Source of the DNA: an uncultured Bacteroidota bacterium
GTDB taxonomy: Bacteria > Bacteroidota > Bacteroidia > Bacteroidales > P3
Assembly (NCBI GenBank): GCA_900546465.1
Contig: URCX01000033.1
Location: 1-14,456 of the forward strand
Direction of reading: 5' to 3'
Length of the DNA: 14,456 nucleotides
Part shown: positions 1-5,793 of the stretch, one piece after another
How positions within the stretch are numbered: the stretch's first letter is position 1
How the letters are laid out: each line of letters opens with the position of its first letter
Position numbers and translations under genes: made by a program
The notes under the pieces: generated by a model
Databases searched by the model: none
Seen by the model: only the letters and a program-made list of their open reading frames with translations
Told to the model about the DNA's origin: nothing

Positions 1-46
1 AGCTGATTTGATAATAGCAGAGGATTTGAAACCAATGCTCCAATAA
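1..46 (+). CDS. 3' end of an unidentified upstream gene (partial)
   Basis: Only one + strand frame is open from the window edge. It reads ADLIIAEDLKPMLQ and stops at TAA 44-46; the other two frames hit stops within the first ten bases. The stop lies 12 nt before the next ATG on the same strand, as in an operon. Fourteen residues are too few to name a family. Because the following genes act on short-chain acyl-CoA or acyl-ACP, a related metabolic enzyme is plausible, but that is inference only. Confidence 0.5.
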   Translation, partial: ADLIIAEDLKPMLQ

Positions 47-58
47 AACCACGAAGAA

Positions 59-469
59 ATGGAAAAGATAAAGCAAGGGGATACATACGAGCTTGCAACG
101 CGTTTCACACAAGAGCAGGTAAATGCTTTTGCCGCATGTTCGTTGGACAATAATCCTATTCACATCAATCCTGACTACGCTGCAAAAACTCCTTTCGGCA
201 AACCGATAGTACATGGTTTCTTCGCAGGAGCCGTGTTTTCAAGAGTTTTCGGCACTATGTGGCCCGGCGAGGGAACGATATACATGAGTCAACAGATGAG
301 TTTCCGTGCTCCTGTTTTCGTGGAGAACGATTATGTTGCCAAGTTCGAGGTTATGGAAGCCGATGCAGTGAAACATCGCGGAGTGATTAAGACCACATTG
401 GTTGAAAAAGCCACAGGCAAGGAAGTAATCACAGGAGAAGCAAAGTTAATGCACACCGAAAGATTTTAA
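59..469 (+). CDS. MaoC-like (R)-specific enoyl-CoA hydratase
   Basis: A 136-residue single hot-dog-fold hydratase. This family adds water to trans-2-enoyl-CoA to give (R)-3-hydroxyacyl-CoA, or catalyses the reverse dehydration, in the cytoplasm. The (R)-hydratase signature is visible at residues 27-53: D30 and H35 in DNNPIH form the catalytic pair known from PhaJ, followed by the conserved TPFGKPIVHGF block. The length is normal for a stand-alone PhaJ/MaoC protein. The ATG at 59 follows a weak purine stretch. It is followed 21 nt later by an SDR reductase on the same strand, so the pair can interconvert 3-ketoacyl-, (R)-3-hydroxyacyl- and enoyl-thioesters. Substrate chain length, and whether the flux is towards butyrate-type fermentation, PHA or lipid synthesis, cannot be read from the sequence. 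Confidence 0.9.
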   Translation: MEKIKQGDTYELATRFTQEQVNAFAACSLDNNPIHINPDYAAKTPFGKPIVHGFFAGAVFSRVFGTMWPGEGTIYMSQQMSFRAPVFVENDYVAKFEVMEADAVKHRGVIKTTLVEKATGKEVITGEAKLMHTERF

Positions 470-490
470 TAACAACAAAAACATACAGCA

Positions 491-1234
491 ATGAAGAGAT
501 TGGAAAATAAAGTTGCCATCATCACCGGAGGTACAGCCGGCATTGGTGCAGCAGCCGCAAAAAAATTCGCACAAGAGGGTGCAAAAGTAACAGTTTGGGC
601 AAGAAATGCCGAAAAAGGTAAGGCTTTTGTTGAAGCAATGGCAAAAGAAGGTTACACAATATGCTTTGACGCAGTTGATACTTCCAACTACGAACAAGTT
701 GTTGCGGCAACAAAAAGAGTGTTTGACGCAAACGGCAAAATAGATATATTGATTAACAATGCCGGAATTACCAACGACTCCACTTTGAAGAAGATGACGC
801 CCGAACAATGGCAAAGTGTAATCGACATAAACCTTACGGGAACATTCTATTGCACCAAAGCCGTTAACCAATACATGGTTGAAGCCGGTTGGGGCAGAAT
901 TATCAACGTATCTTCCGTTGTCGGATTATACGGAAACTTCGGACAAACCAACTATGTTGCCACAAAAGCCGGTGTCATAGGAATGACCAAAACTTTAGGA
1001 AGAGAGTTGGGCAAGAAGGGTGTTACTGTAAATGCAGTCGCTCCGGGATTCATTGCAACGGATATGGTTGCAAAAATGCCTGAAGACGTATTGAAAGGAA
1101 TGATAGCAAAGGTTCCTGTCGGAAGACTTGGAAAACCTGAGGACATTGCCAATGCCTTCTGCTTCCTTGCCTCAGATGAAGCAGCATATGTTAACGGAGC
1201 AGTATTGTCCGTTGATGGTGGTATGACAGTATAA
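491..1234 (+). CDS. fabG: SDR-family 3-oxoacyl-ACP / acetoacetyl-CoA reductase (FabG/PhaB type)
   Basis: A 247-residue classical short-chain dehydrogenase that reduces a 3-oxoacyl thioester to the (R)-3-hydroxyacyl form with NAD(P)H. Visible motifs are the cofactor loop TGGTAGIG (12-19), NNAG (89-92), N114, catalytic S142, Y155 and K159 in YVATK, and PGFIATDM after the active site. The length matches FabG. It lies 21 nt after the MaoC-like hydratase, and that pairing suggests a CoA-linked role (acetoacetyl-CoA reduction then dehydration) as much as fatty-acid synthesis. FabG and PhaB cannot be separated by motif alone, so the gene symbol is a family label. Transcription is expected to end at the hairpin 22 nt after the stop codon. 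Confidence 0.9.
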   Translation: MKRLENKVAIITGGTAGIGAAAAKKFAQEGAKVTVWARNAEKGKAFVEAMAKEGYTICFDAVDTSNYEQVVAATKRVFDANGKIDILINNAGITNDSTLKKMTPEQWQSVIDINLTGTFYCTKAVNQYMVEAGWGRIINVSSVVGLYGNFGQTNYVATKAGVIGMTKTLGRELGKKGVTVNAVAPGFIATDMVAKMPEDVLKGMIAKVPVGRLGKPEDIANAFCFLASDEAAYVNGAVLSVDGGMTV

Positions 1235-1256
1235 AGATTTTGATTTGTATAATTGA

Positions 1257-1293
1257 AAGGAAGTCGGTCATGAGACCGACTTCCTTCTTTTTT
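1257..1293 (+). terminator. Intrinsic terminator after the hydratase-reductase operon
   Basis: A perfect 13-bp stem (1257-1269 with 1274-1286) with the 4-nt loop ATGA, followed after one C by six T at 1288-1293. It begins 22 nt after the reductase stop and points in the + direction. This is the only textbook Rho-independent terminator I see in the window. Confidence 0.93.
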
Positions 1294-1395
1294 GTCCCTA
1301 TTCACACCATTTTATTCTCCAAAGATTGCTTATATGACAAGTTCCGAAAACATTCTAACTCCCATCACCCACCTCCTTTTTGGACACCTCAACAT

Positions 1396-1494
1396 AAAAC
1401 GCCCTTTCATGAAAACTGAAACGCCGTTTGGAAAAATTATTTCGGCGTTTTAATTTTCTGAAACGCCGTTTCGTCAGCGGCAAATCGCCATTTA
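1396..1494 (+). repeat. Palindromic-unit array, copy 1 (five units)
   Basis: Five copies of a 13-bp interrupted palindrome, consensus GAAACGCCGTTTC (6-bp arms around one base), centred at 1402, 1424, 1445, 1466 and 1488. The spacings are 22, 21, 21 and 22 bp. The unit at 1460-1472 is perfect; those at 1402 and 1488 are degenerate. AT-rich spacers separate the units. Units 3 and 4 (1443-1450 with 1461-1468) can also pair as an 8-bp hairpin. The array fills the space between two convergent operons, and its last unit touches the TAA of the - strand gene at 1492. The 1419-1473 part matches 11690-11744 in inverted orientation at 48 of 55 positions. The stretch 1294-1395 before it holds nothing I recognise. 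Confidence 0.85.
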
Positions 1495-1689
1495 TTTTTT
1501 GTCTTCTTTCGAGTGGTTTCTATTGGGTTGCGTTTCTGCTTGTTTGTCTTTGAATATGGCAGGGTTATCTCGGCGGAATTTTTCTTGGTATCGCTTTATA
1601 CTTCGTTGCGTCATGCGGGGTATGAACCAAGTTGTGAGAAAGCGGAAGATAAGGTAAAGAACAATAAGTATGATTATGGCATTTATCAT
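1492..1689 (-). CDS. Short membrane-anchored protein, DUF4834-like
   Basis: A 65-residue protein starting MINAIIILIVLYLIF. One N-terminal hydrophobic segment (about residues 2-20) is followed by a strongly basic, then mixed-charge, tail ending in DKK. This resembles the small Bacteroidales DUF4834 family, but I cannot confirm membership from the sequence. A longer reading from TTG at 1701 would overlap the stress-protein stop. The ATG at 1689 lies 2 nt after that stop (TAG 1692-1694), so I chose it. It is the last gene of the mutL-rhomboid-stress protein run and is followed directly by palindromic array copy 1. Function is unknown; topology suggests an inner-membrane anchor with a cytoplasmic tail. 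Confidence 0.75.
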   Translation of the reverse strand: MINAIIILIVLYLIFRFLTTWFIPRMTQRSIKRYQEKFRRDNPAIFKDKQAETQPNRNHSKEDKK

Positions 1690-1691
1690 CT

Positions 1692-2531
1692 CTATTCGCA
1701 AAGTATGAAGAGGTCTTCTCGCGGATTGAGAAAGAGTATCGGTATGTTTTCAAGGCGTTTCAGCACTCGAACCTCTTCCAATCCTCGCAAGGTGTCTATA
1801 AATGTTTTGTTCTTGCTCGTCTGACAGATAATAAGGTTGCAGCTCTCCTTTTCGGCATAATCCAAGGCTTGAATGTCCAATTCGGTTTTCGTATCCGATG
1901 AATGTATTGTTTGTATTGCTATGCCGAATTGCTCGAACATCTTTCTTGCAAAGCCGATATTGAGGTTCAGTTGCCGTTGATAGTATTCGTCTTTGTAGCG
2001 ACGATAGTACAAAAAGACTTCCGAGGAGGCAAATCTGCCGAAATAAGATGCCCAAAGGGTTTTCTCTTTGCTTTCTCTGAGGTAGTTTAGTGTCAAAAGA
2101 ACTTTCGTATATGAGTTTTGCGGACTTTGTTCGGGACAAATCAGGTAAGCAATACGGCAGGAGGCAAGATCGGCAAGCAAAGTCTTAGGGTGTCCGGCTT
2201 TGTGCTTGTTTTGTTCTTGCGGATTGCAGGAAACGACCAACATAACGGCGTTTAACAGCTGACCTATTGCATTAAGAACATTTTCGCTCCTGCCTTGCAG
2301 GGCGGCATAGGAGTGAAAGATGTCTTCCGGCAGTGCGTCGTTGAGTTCTTTCAGGCGGTTTTCTGCTTCATTTGTTGAAAGCAGTGTATGTTTCCGGTCG
2401 GAAATATGCAGCAAAATCAAGCCTTTGCCTAACATTCTGGACATCTGCACGGCGTATTCGATGCAATGATTGCACCTATCGAAGTCCGTGATGTATGCAA
2501 GGACGAATTGGTCTTTCTTTTCCTTTTTCAC
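1692..2531 (-). CDS. Two-domain universal stress protein (UspA-like), degenerate nucleotide loop
   Basis: A 279-residue protein whose two halves both look like Usp domains. Domain 1 (about 8-132) starts with the strand FVLAYITD and an acid-containing helix and ends with IAYLICP. Domain 2 (about 142-270) starts YTKVLLTLNY and ends IPILFLNP. The usual ATP-binding loop G-x2-G-x9-G-(S/T) before the last strand is missing in both halves (SCNPQEQNKHKAGHP and CQTSKNKTFIDT are in its place), so this is probably a non-ATP-binding Usp. The start codon is GTG at 2529-2531, directly abutting the rhomboid TAA with no spacer. No other in-frame start precedes the first strand, so I accept it. Coupled translation with the rhomboid gene is likely. 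Specific function is unknown. Confidence 0.82.
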   Translation of the reverse strand: MKKEKKDQFVLAYITDFDRCNHCIEYAVQMSRMLGKGLILLHISDRKHTLLSTNEAENRLKELNDALPEDIFHSYAALQGRSENVLNAIGQLLNAVMLVVSCNPQEQNKHKAGHPKTLLADLASCRIAYLICPEQSPQNSYTKVLLTLNYLRESKEKTLWASYFGRFASSEVFLYYRRYKDEYYQRQLNLNIGFARKMFEQFGIAIQTIHSSDTKTELDIQALDYAEKESCNLIICQTSKNKTFIDTLRGLEEVRVLKRLENIPILFLNPREDLFILCE

Positions 2532-3251
2532 TTAGTAGCGATATTGGTCACGTTTCTTCTTCCACAAGTAAAGCAGGATTACTCCTGCCAATGCTCCGCC
2601 CAAGTGTGCGAAGTGTGCCACACCATCTGCAGTTCCTACAATTCCGTTGAACAACTCCAAAACCATATAGCCTATGACAAACCACTTTGTTTTGATTGGC
2701 AGAAGAAAATAGAAGTAAACGGTTGTGTTTGGGAACATCAATCCGAAAGCTGCAAGCAGTCCGAATACCATTCCCGAAGCTCCTATGGTATTTATTTGGT
2801 TTAAATAATCTGCAACGGGTATTCTGTCATATCCGTTGTTGACATAAGTGTATATTCCGCTCAATAAATCGCTGTACATGAAGTAATAAGTAATCTCTTG
2901 CATCAAAGCGGCTCCGAGAATCGTTACAAGGCAATAGGCTATGAAGCGTTTGGCTCCCCAAATGTTCTCCAAGGTGTAGCCGAACATCCAAACGGCGAAC
3001 ATATTGAAGAAAAGGTGTGAGAAATTACCGTGCAAGAAAGCGTATGTTACCCATTGCCATATATGATGATGGGAAGCGGCAAAGAAGTGAAGGCCGAACC
3101 ATTGCGTCAAATCTATTCCGCGGGTTCGCAAAACGACGGTTGCAAGATAGCAAATGACGTTTATAATCAATAAATTCTTGCATACCGGCGGCATAATCGA
3201 GAATTGCGGCGGCGTATATTGGCTTGTGTTGTTTCCGTATTGAAAGTTCAT
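2532..3251 (-). CDS. Rhomboid-family intramembrane serine protease
   Basis: A 239-residue polytopic membrane protein with about six hydrophobic segments, matching the six-helix bacterial rhomboid core. The catalytic dyad is visible: S159 in GASG (157-160) and H216 in AHLGG. H79 and N83, in FSHLFFN, match the oxyanion-side His and Asn of GlpG with the same 4-residue spacing. An extended loop (about 121-152) separates the second and third conserved segments. Rhomboids cleave membrane-protein substrates near their transmembrane segments; the substrate here is unknown. The ATG at 3251 follows a purine-rich AAAAGAGAG stretch. It lies 113 nt after mutL and immediately before the stress-protein gene, so it is probably part of the mutL transcript. 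Confidence 0.93.
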   Translation of the reverse strand: MNFQYGNNTSQYTPPQFSIMPPVCKNLLIINVICYLATVVLRTRGIDLTQWFGLHFFAASHHHIWQWVTYAFLHGNFSHLFFNMFAVWMFGYTLENIWGAKRFIAYCLVTILGAALMQEITYYFMYSDLLSGIYTYVNNGYDRIPVADYLNQINTIGASGMVFGLLAAFGLMFPNTTVYFYFLLPIKTKWFVIGYMVLELFNGIVGTADGVAHFAHLGGALAGVILLYLWKKKRDQYRY

Positions 3252-3305
3252 CTCTCTTTTCTGTGTTGTTTCAAATTCTTTTTCGATTCGGTTGTTTGCT
3301 TTCTT

Positions 3306-3347
3306 CGTTGCAGTGCAACGTATCGCATTTCGTTTGAACGCAATGCG
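3306..3347. other. Inverted repeats between mutL and the rhomboid gene
   Basis: The 113-nt gap between mutL and the rhomboid gene holds an interrupted palindrome at 3306-3320 (CGTTGCA, one G, TGCAACG) and a 6-bp inverted repeat pairing 3324-3329 with 3342-3347. Neither is followed by a T run on the - strand, so I do not call a terminator. No TAnnTTTG promoter is visible in the gap. They could be a processing or regulatory site; that is speculative. Confidence 0.4.
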
Positions 3348-3364
3348 GGTTTATTTGTTGTTTC

Positions 3365-5146
3365 TCACTCGAAGAATTTATCCATGTCTTCAATTGTCAT
3401 TTTGAATATTACCTTTTCTCCTTTCGGACTGAGCATGCAATCAGGCAAACAGAACAGCTGAGATACCAAAGTTTGCATTTGGTTATGCGAAAGGCTTTCT
3501 CCGTATTGGATTTTCAGCTTTTCCGATAAGGTCAAGGCTCTTTTGCGGAGCATTTCCTCATTTGGGAGTTGTTCGTTATTGTTTGTGATGAGTTCTTCCG
3601 CCAATTCAAAACATTCCTCAGGGCTTTGTTTCTCCGGTTTCGACATAAGGAGGAAACTTCCGTCCTGTTTATCGTATTCCATTTCTATTCCGTAAAGTTT
3701 CAAAAGAGGAAGAAATTCCACTAATTGGAAACTTATGTGAGGCGAAAACAAGTGTCGTTGCGGAGTGAGCAGTCTTTGAGAAAATATTTGGAGGCTTTGC
3801 GAGGACAGAACCCTGTCATGGATTATTCGTTGCGAAGCTCTGCTTTGGTCTATCAGCAAGATAGAGTTTTTGGAGCGGACTACAATATATTTATCTCCTA
3901 TTTGCATAAAAGCCTTTTCCTCTTTGCGATTCTCTAATGTTTGAGGAACGGGTTTGGTTGCTTGTTGCGGCATGTCCTTCTCAAATAAGGAGGGTTGTAC
4001 AACGGGCTTCTCCTGCAAAAGGGAGAGGTTTTCTTTCGATATTGTGTCGAAAGGGTTGTAGCTTGGGTTGAATCGGATTTGCGGTGCTTTGGGAATCGGA
4101 GTTTTTGATGTGATTACGGGAAATTCTATGGTCTTTACGGAGAAGTCCAATTCGCTTGCAAGACTGTATTGTCCTATGCTCTTTTTCACAGAGGCGTGCA
4201 GAATGGAATAGATCACTCTTTCGTCCAAGAATTTCACCTCTGTTTTTGTAGGATGTATGTTTACATCTATGTTTTGCGGCGGAAGACTGAGACGGATAAA
4301 GAATGCAGGATAGTTCTTTTCCGGAAGCAGATTGGCGAAAGCTCTATCGACTGCATTGGCAAAGTATGTGTTTCGCATAAATCTGCCATTGACAAAGAAG
4401 TATTGCCATGATTTGTTTTTCTTCGCAAATTCCGGGGAACAGACATAGCCTTCTATATCCACCAAATCTACTTTTTCAGAAAGTGGAATAAGCTTATCGT
4501 TTATCGAATTGCCGAATAGTTCTATTATTCTCTTCTTTGAATTTCCCACAGTGAGGCGATAAACGGCTTTTTCATTGTTTATGTATGTGAAAGCGGTCTC
4601 TGTGTTAATCATTGCGACCCTTACAAATTCCTCATTTATGTGGCTGTTCTCTATTTGCTCTGTTTTAAGGAAATTTCTCCTTGCAGGAGTGTTGAAGAAT
4701 ATGTTCTTGACTGAAACACATGTGCCGACGCTGCAAGCCGTTTCGCAAACCTCTTTCACCACACCTCCTTCTATTACAACTTTTACGCCAGTTTCGTCTT
4801 CTTCTCTGCGTGTTTTCAATTCCACTTGGGCAATGGCGGCAATGGAAGCAAGAGCTTCGCCGCGAAATCCCATGGTGTGCAGGTTCAAAAGGTCTTCCGA
4901 ATTTTTTATCTTGCTTGTGGCATGCGGCAAGAAGCACTTTTGTGCGTCCTCTTTGTTCATTCCGCAACCATTATCGCTCACTTGAATAAGAGTTTTGCCT
5001 GCATCTCTGATAACCAACTGCACTCGCGTAGAACCTGCGTCTATGGCATTTTCCAATAACTCCTTTACAACCGAAGCCGGTCGGTTTACGACTTCTCCCG
5101 CTGCTATTTGATTGGCGACAATCTCGTCTAATACTTCTATTGCCAT
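3365..5146 (-). CDS. mutL: DNA mismatch repair protein MutL with degenerate endonuclease motif
   Basis: A 593-residue GHKL ATPase that couples mismatch recognition by MutS to strand excision. The N-terminal domain is intact and aligns residue for residue with E. coli MutL numbering: NQIAAGEVV (12-20), E29 and N33, D58 in DNGCG, HATSK (75-79) and GFRGEAL (93-99). The linker (about 340-412) is proline- and glutamine-rich and contains QPSLF (384-388), a possible beta-clamp-binding motif. In the C-terminal domain the metal-binding DQHA(x)2E(x)4E motif is replaced by DQSRASQRIIHD from D433, and the C-terminal CPHGRP-type motif by CMLSPKGEKV from C570, so nicking activity is doubtful. The start is fixed: ATG 5146, with an in-frame stop two codons upstream. 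It overlaps the preceding gene's 3' end by 10 nt. Confidence 0.97.
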   Translation of the reverse strand: MAIEVLDEIVANQIAAGEVVNRPASVVKELLENAIDAGSTRVQLVIRDAGKTLIQVSDNGCGMNKEDAQKCFLPHATSKIKNSEDLLNLHTMGFRGEALASIAAIAQVELKTRREEDETGVKVVIEGGVVKEVCETACSVGTCVSVKNIFFNTPARRNFLKTEQIENSHINEEFVRVAMINTETAFTYINNEKAVYRLTVGNSKKRIIELFGNSINDKLIPLSEKVDLVDIEGYVCSPEFAKKNKSWQYFFVNGRFMRNTYFANAVDRAFANLLPEKNYPAFFIRLSLPPQNIDVNIHPTKTEVKFLDERVIYSILHASVKKSIGQYSLASELDFSVKTIEFPVITSKTPIPKAPQIRFNPSYNPFDTISKENLSLLQEKPVVQPSLFEKDMPQQATKPVPQTLENRKEEKAFMQIGDKYIVVRSKNSILLIDQSRASQRIIHDRVLSSQSLQIFSQRLLTPQRHLFSPHISFQLVEFLPLLKLYGIEMEYDKQDGSFLLMSKPEKQSPEECFELAEELITNNNEQLPNEEMLRKRALTLSEKLKIQYGESLSHNQMQTLVSQLFCLPDCMLSPKGEKVIFKMTIEDMDKFFE

Positions 5147-5409
5147 GTCTCTACGATGAACAAAAGGAAGTAAAGCAAGCCTGCAACTATGGAGGCAATC
5201 AATATTATTCTGAGTGCGGAGATTGGTTTGCCCAATTTCTCGTCCTTTTTCTCCTTCATGGCGGAGCGAAAGTCTATTCGGCGTTTATAGGATTCTCCTT
5301 CCGATTGTCCGTATTTTGCTTTCAAGCGTTCCAACTCTTCCTTATCGGGGTCGTAAAACCGCGGTTTGTATTCAAATCTTCGCGGTTTTCTTGTCTGAAA
5401 TATGCTCAT
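5137..5409 (-). CDS. Small conserved membrane protein upstream of mutL
   Basis: A 90-residue protein. Its basic N-terminus contains KPRRFEYKPRFYDPDKEE, followed by a charged, probably helical stretch (about 24-58) and one C-terminal transmembrane segment (about 65-86, LRIILIASIVAGLLYFLLFI). The KPRxFxYKPRFYDP pattern is familiar from small Bacteroidetes proteins of unknown function, some carrying unreliable 'riboflavin synthase subunit beta' labels; I assign no enzymatic role. The frame stays open to an ATG at 5475, but that would translate two palindromic repeat units, and the protein pattern begins at MSIFQ, so I chose the ATG at 5409. It is the first gene of the mutL run and its 3' end overlaps the mutL start by 10 nt. 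Confidence 0.82.
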   Translation of the reverse strand: MSIFQTRKPRRFEYKPRFYDPDKEELERLKAKYGQSEGESYKRRIDFRSAMKEKKDEKLGKPISALRIILIASIVAGLLYFLLFIVETWQ

Positions 5410-5438
5410 CTCGAACTGTCTTTTTAAGCCTTGAAAAT

Positions 5439-5516
5439 GAAACGCCGTTTCGTGCAGCATAAAACGCCGTTTCAAAAAATTATTTCCTCGTTTCGTTTCA
5501 GCGAAACGGCGTTTTA
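5439..5516 (+). repeat. Palindromic-unit array, copy 2 (four units, in the mutL-operon leader)
   Basis: Four units of the GAAACGCCGTTTC palindrome centred at 5445 (perfect), 5467, 5488 (degenerate, TTTCCTCGTTT) and 5509. The spacings are 22, 21 and 21 bp, the same as in copies 1 and 3. Between units 3 and 4, CGTTTC and GAAACG (5494-5499, 5503-5508) form a 6-bp stem with a 3-nt loop. The array ends in GTTTTAATAAGC, close to GTTTGAATAAGC at 11741-11752. It lies between the - strand promoter at 5630-5660 and the ATG at 5409, so it would be transcribed as part of the 5' leader. Confidence 0.85.
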
Positions 5517-5629
5517 ATAAGCCCGCTGAGTATCAGTGCTTTTCTTTTGCCTGATTGTTCTCCTCTTTTTGCCTTTCCGAGGCAGGAAAACAAGGCTTTG
5601 CAAACGTGTTTCGATGAAAGCGAACAGTA

Positions 5630-5660
5630 CAAAGGTACAAAAAATCTATTTACCTGCAAA
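5630..5660 (-). promoter_or_regulatory. Bacteroidetes-type promoter for the mutL operon
   Basis: Read on the - strand, TTTG (5660-5657) is followed by exactly 19 nt and then TACCTTTG (5637-5630). This fits the primary sigma-factor promoter consensus of Bacteroidetes (TTTG at -33, TAnnTTTG at -7). Transcription would start near 5623-5626, giving a leader of about 215 nt before the ATG at 5409. It lies back to back with the cca promoter region. Confidence 0.75.
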
Positions 5661-5705
5661 ATGAGGCATGCAATCAGCCAAGCAGAGGTGAAAAGTCGGC
5701 ATTTC

Positions 5706-5720
5706 TCGCAAGTATTGCGA
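5706..5720. other. Small dyad upstream of cca
   Basis: A perfect inverted repeat, TCGCAA-GTA-TTGCGA, in the 133-nt stretch between the divergent - strand promoter and the cca promoter, about 60 bp upstream of the predicted cca -7 element. It could be an operator for either direction, but nothing identifies a regulator. The rest of the 5521-5793 region holds only the two promoters and no small gene I can support. Confidence 0.35.
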
Positions 5721-5756
5721 AAAAGGATTTCGTATTTCTTCTATTTGTCTCTCGAC

Positions 5757-5789
5757 TTGGTGCATTGTCGGTTTTTTTGCTTAATTTTG
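5757..5789 (+). promoter_or_regulatory. Promoter for the cca operon (possibly leaderless)
   Basis: TAATTTTG at 5782-5789 matches the Bacteroidetes -7 consensus TAnnTTTG. A TTG at 5757-5759 lies 22 nt upstream, slightly wider than the usual spacing. The ATG of cca begins at 5794, only 4 nt after the element, so transcription would start at or almost at the start codon. The -7 match is clear; promoter function and leaderless transcription are inference. Confidence 0.55.
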
Positions 5790-5793
5790 CAAT

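Noticed and set aside
446..871. 141-residue - strand open frame, cysteine- and phenylalanine-rich
   Set aside because: It is antisense to the reductase gene. Its odd composition is what the complement of that coding sequence yields, and it has no domain or promoter.
1396..1494. CRISPR array, because of regularly spaced repeats
   Set aside because: The period is only 21-22 bp, including a 13-bp palindrome with 8-9 bp between units. There are no 26-40 bp variable spacers, no longer repeat and no cas genes.
2243..2252. AACGGCGTTT in the stress-protein gene, and similar cores at 5277-5286 and 12981-12990
   Set aside because: These are single units inside coding sequence without phased neighbours at 21-22 bp, so chance or codon-driven matches are more likely than array members.
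5410..5475. N-terminal extension of the small mutL-adjacent protein from ATG 5475
   Set aside because: It would translate two palindromic repeat units, and the recognisable protein pattern starts at the ATG at 5409.
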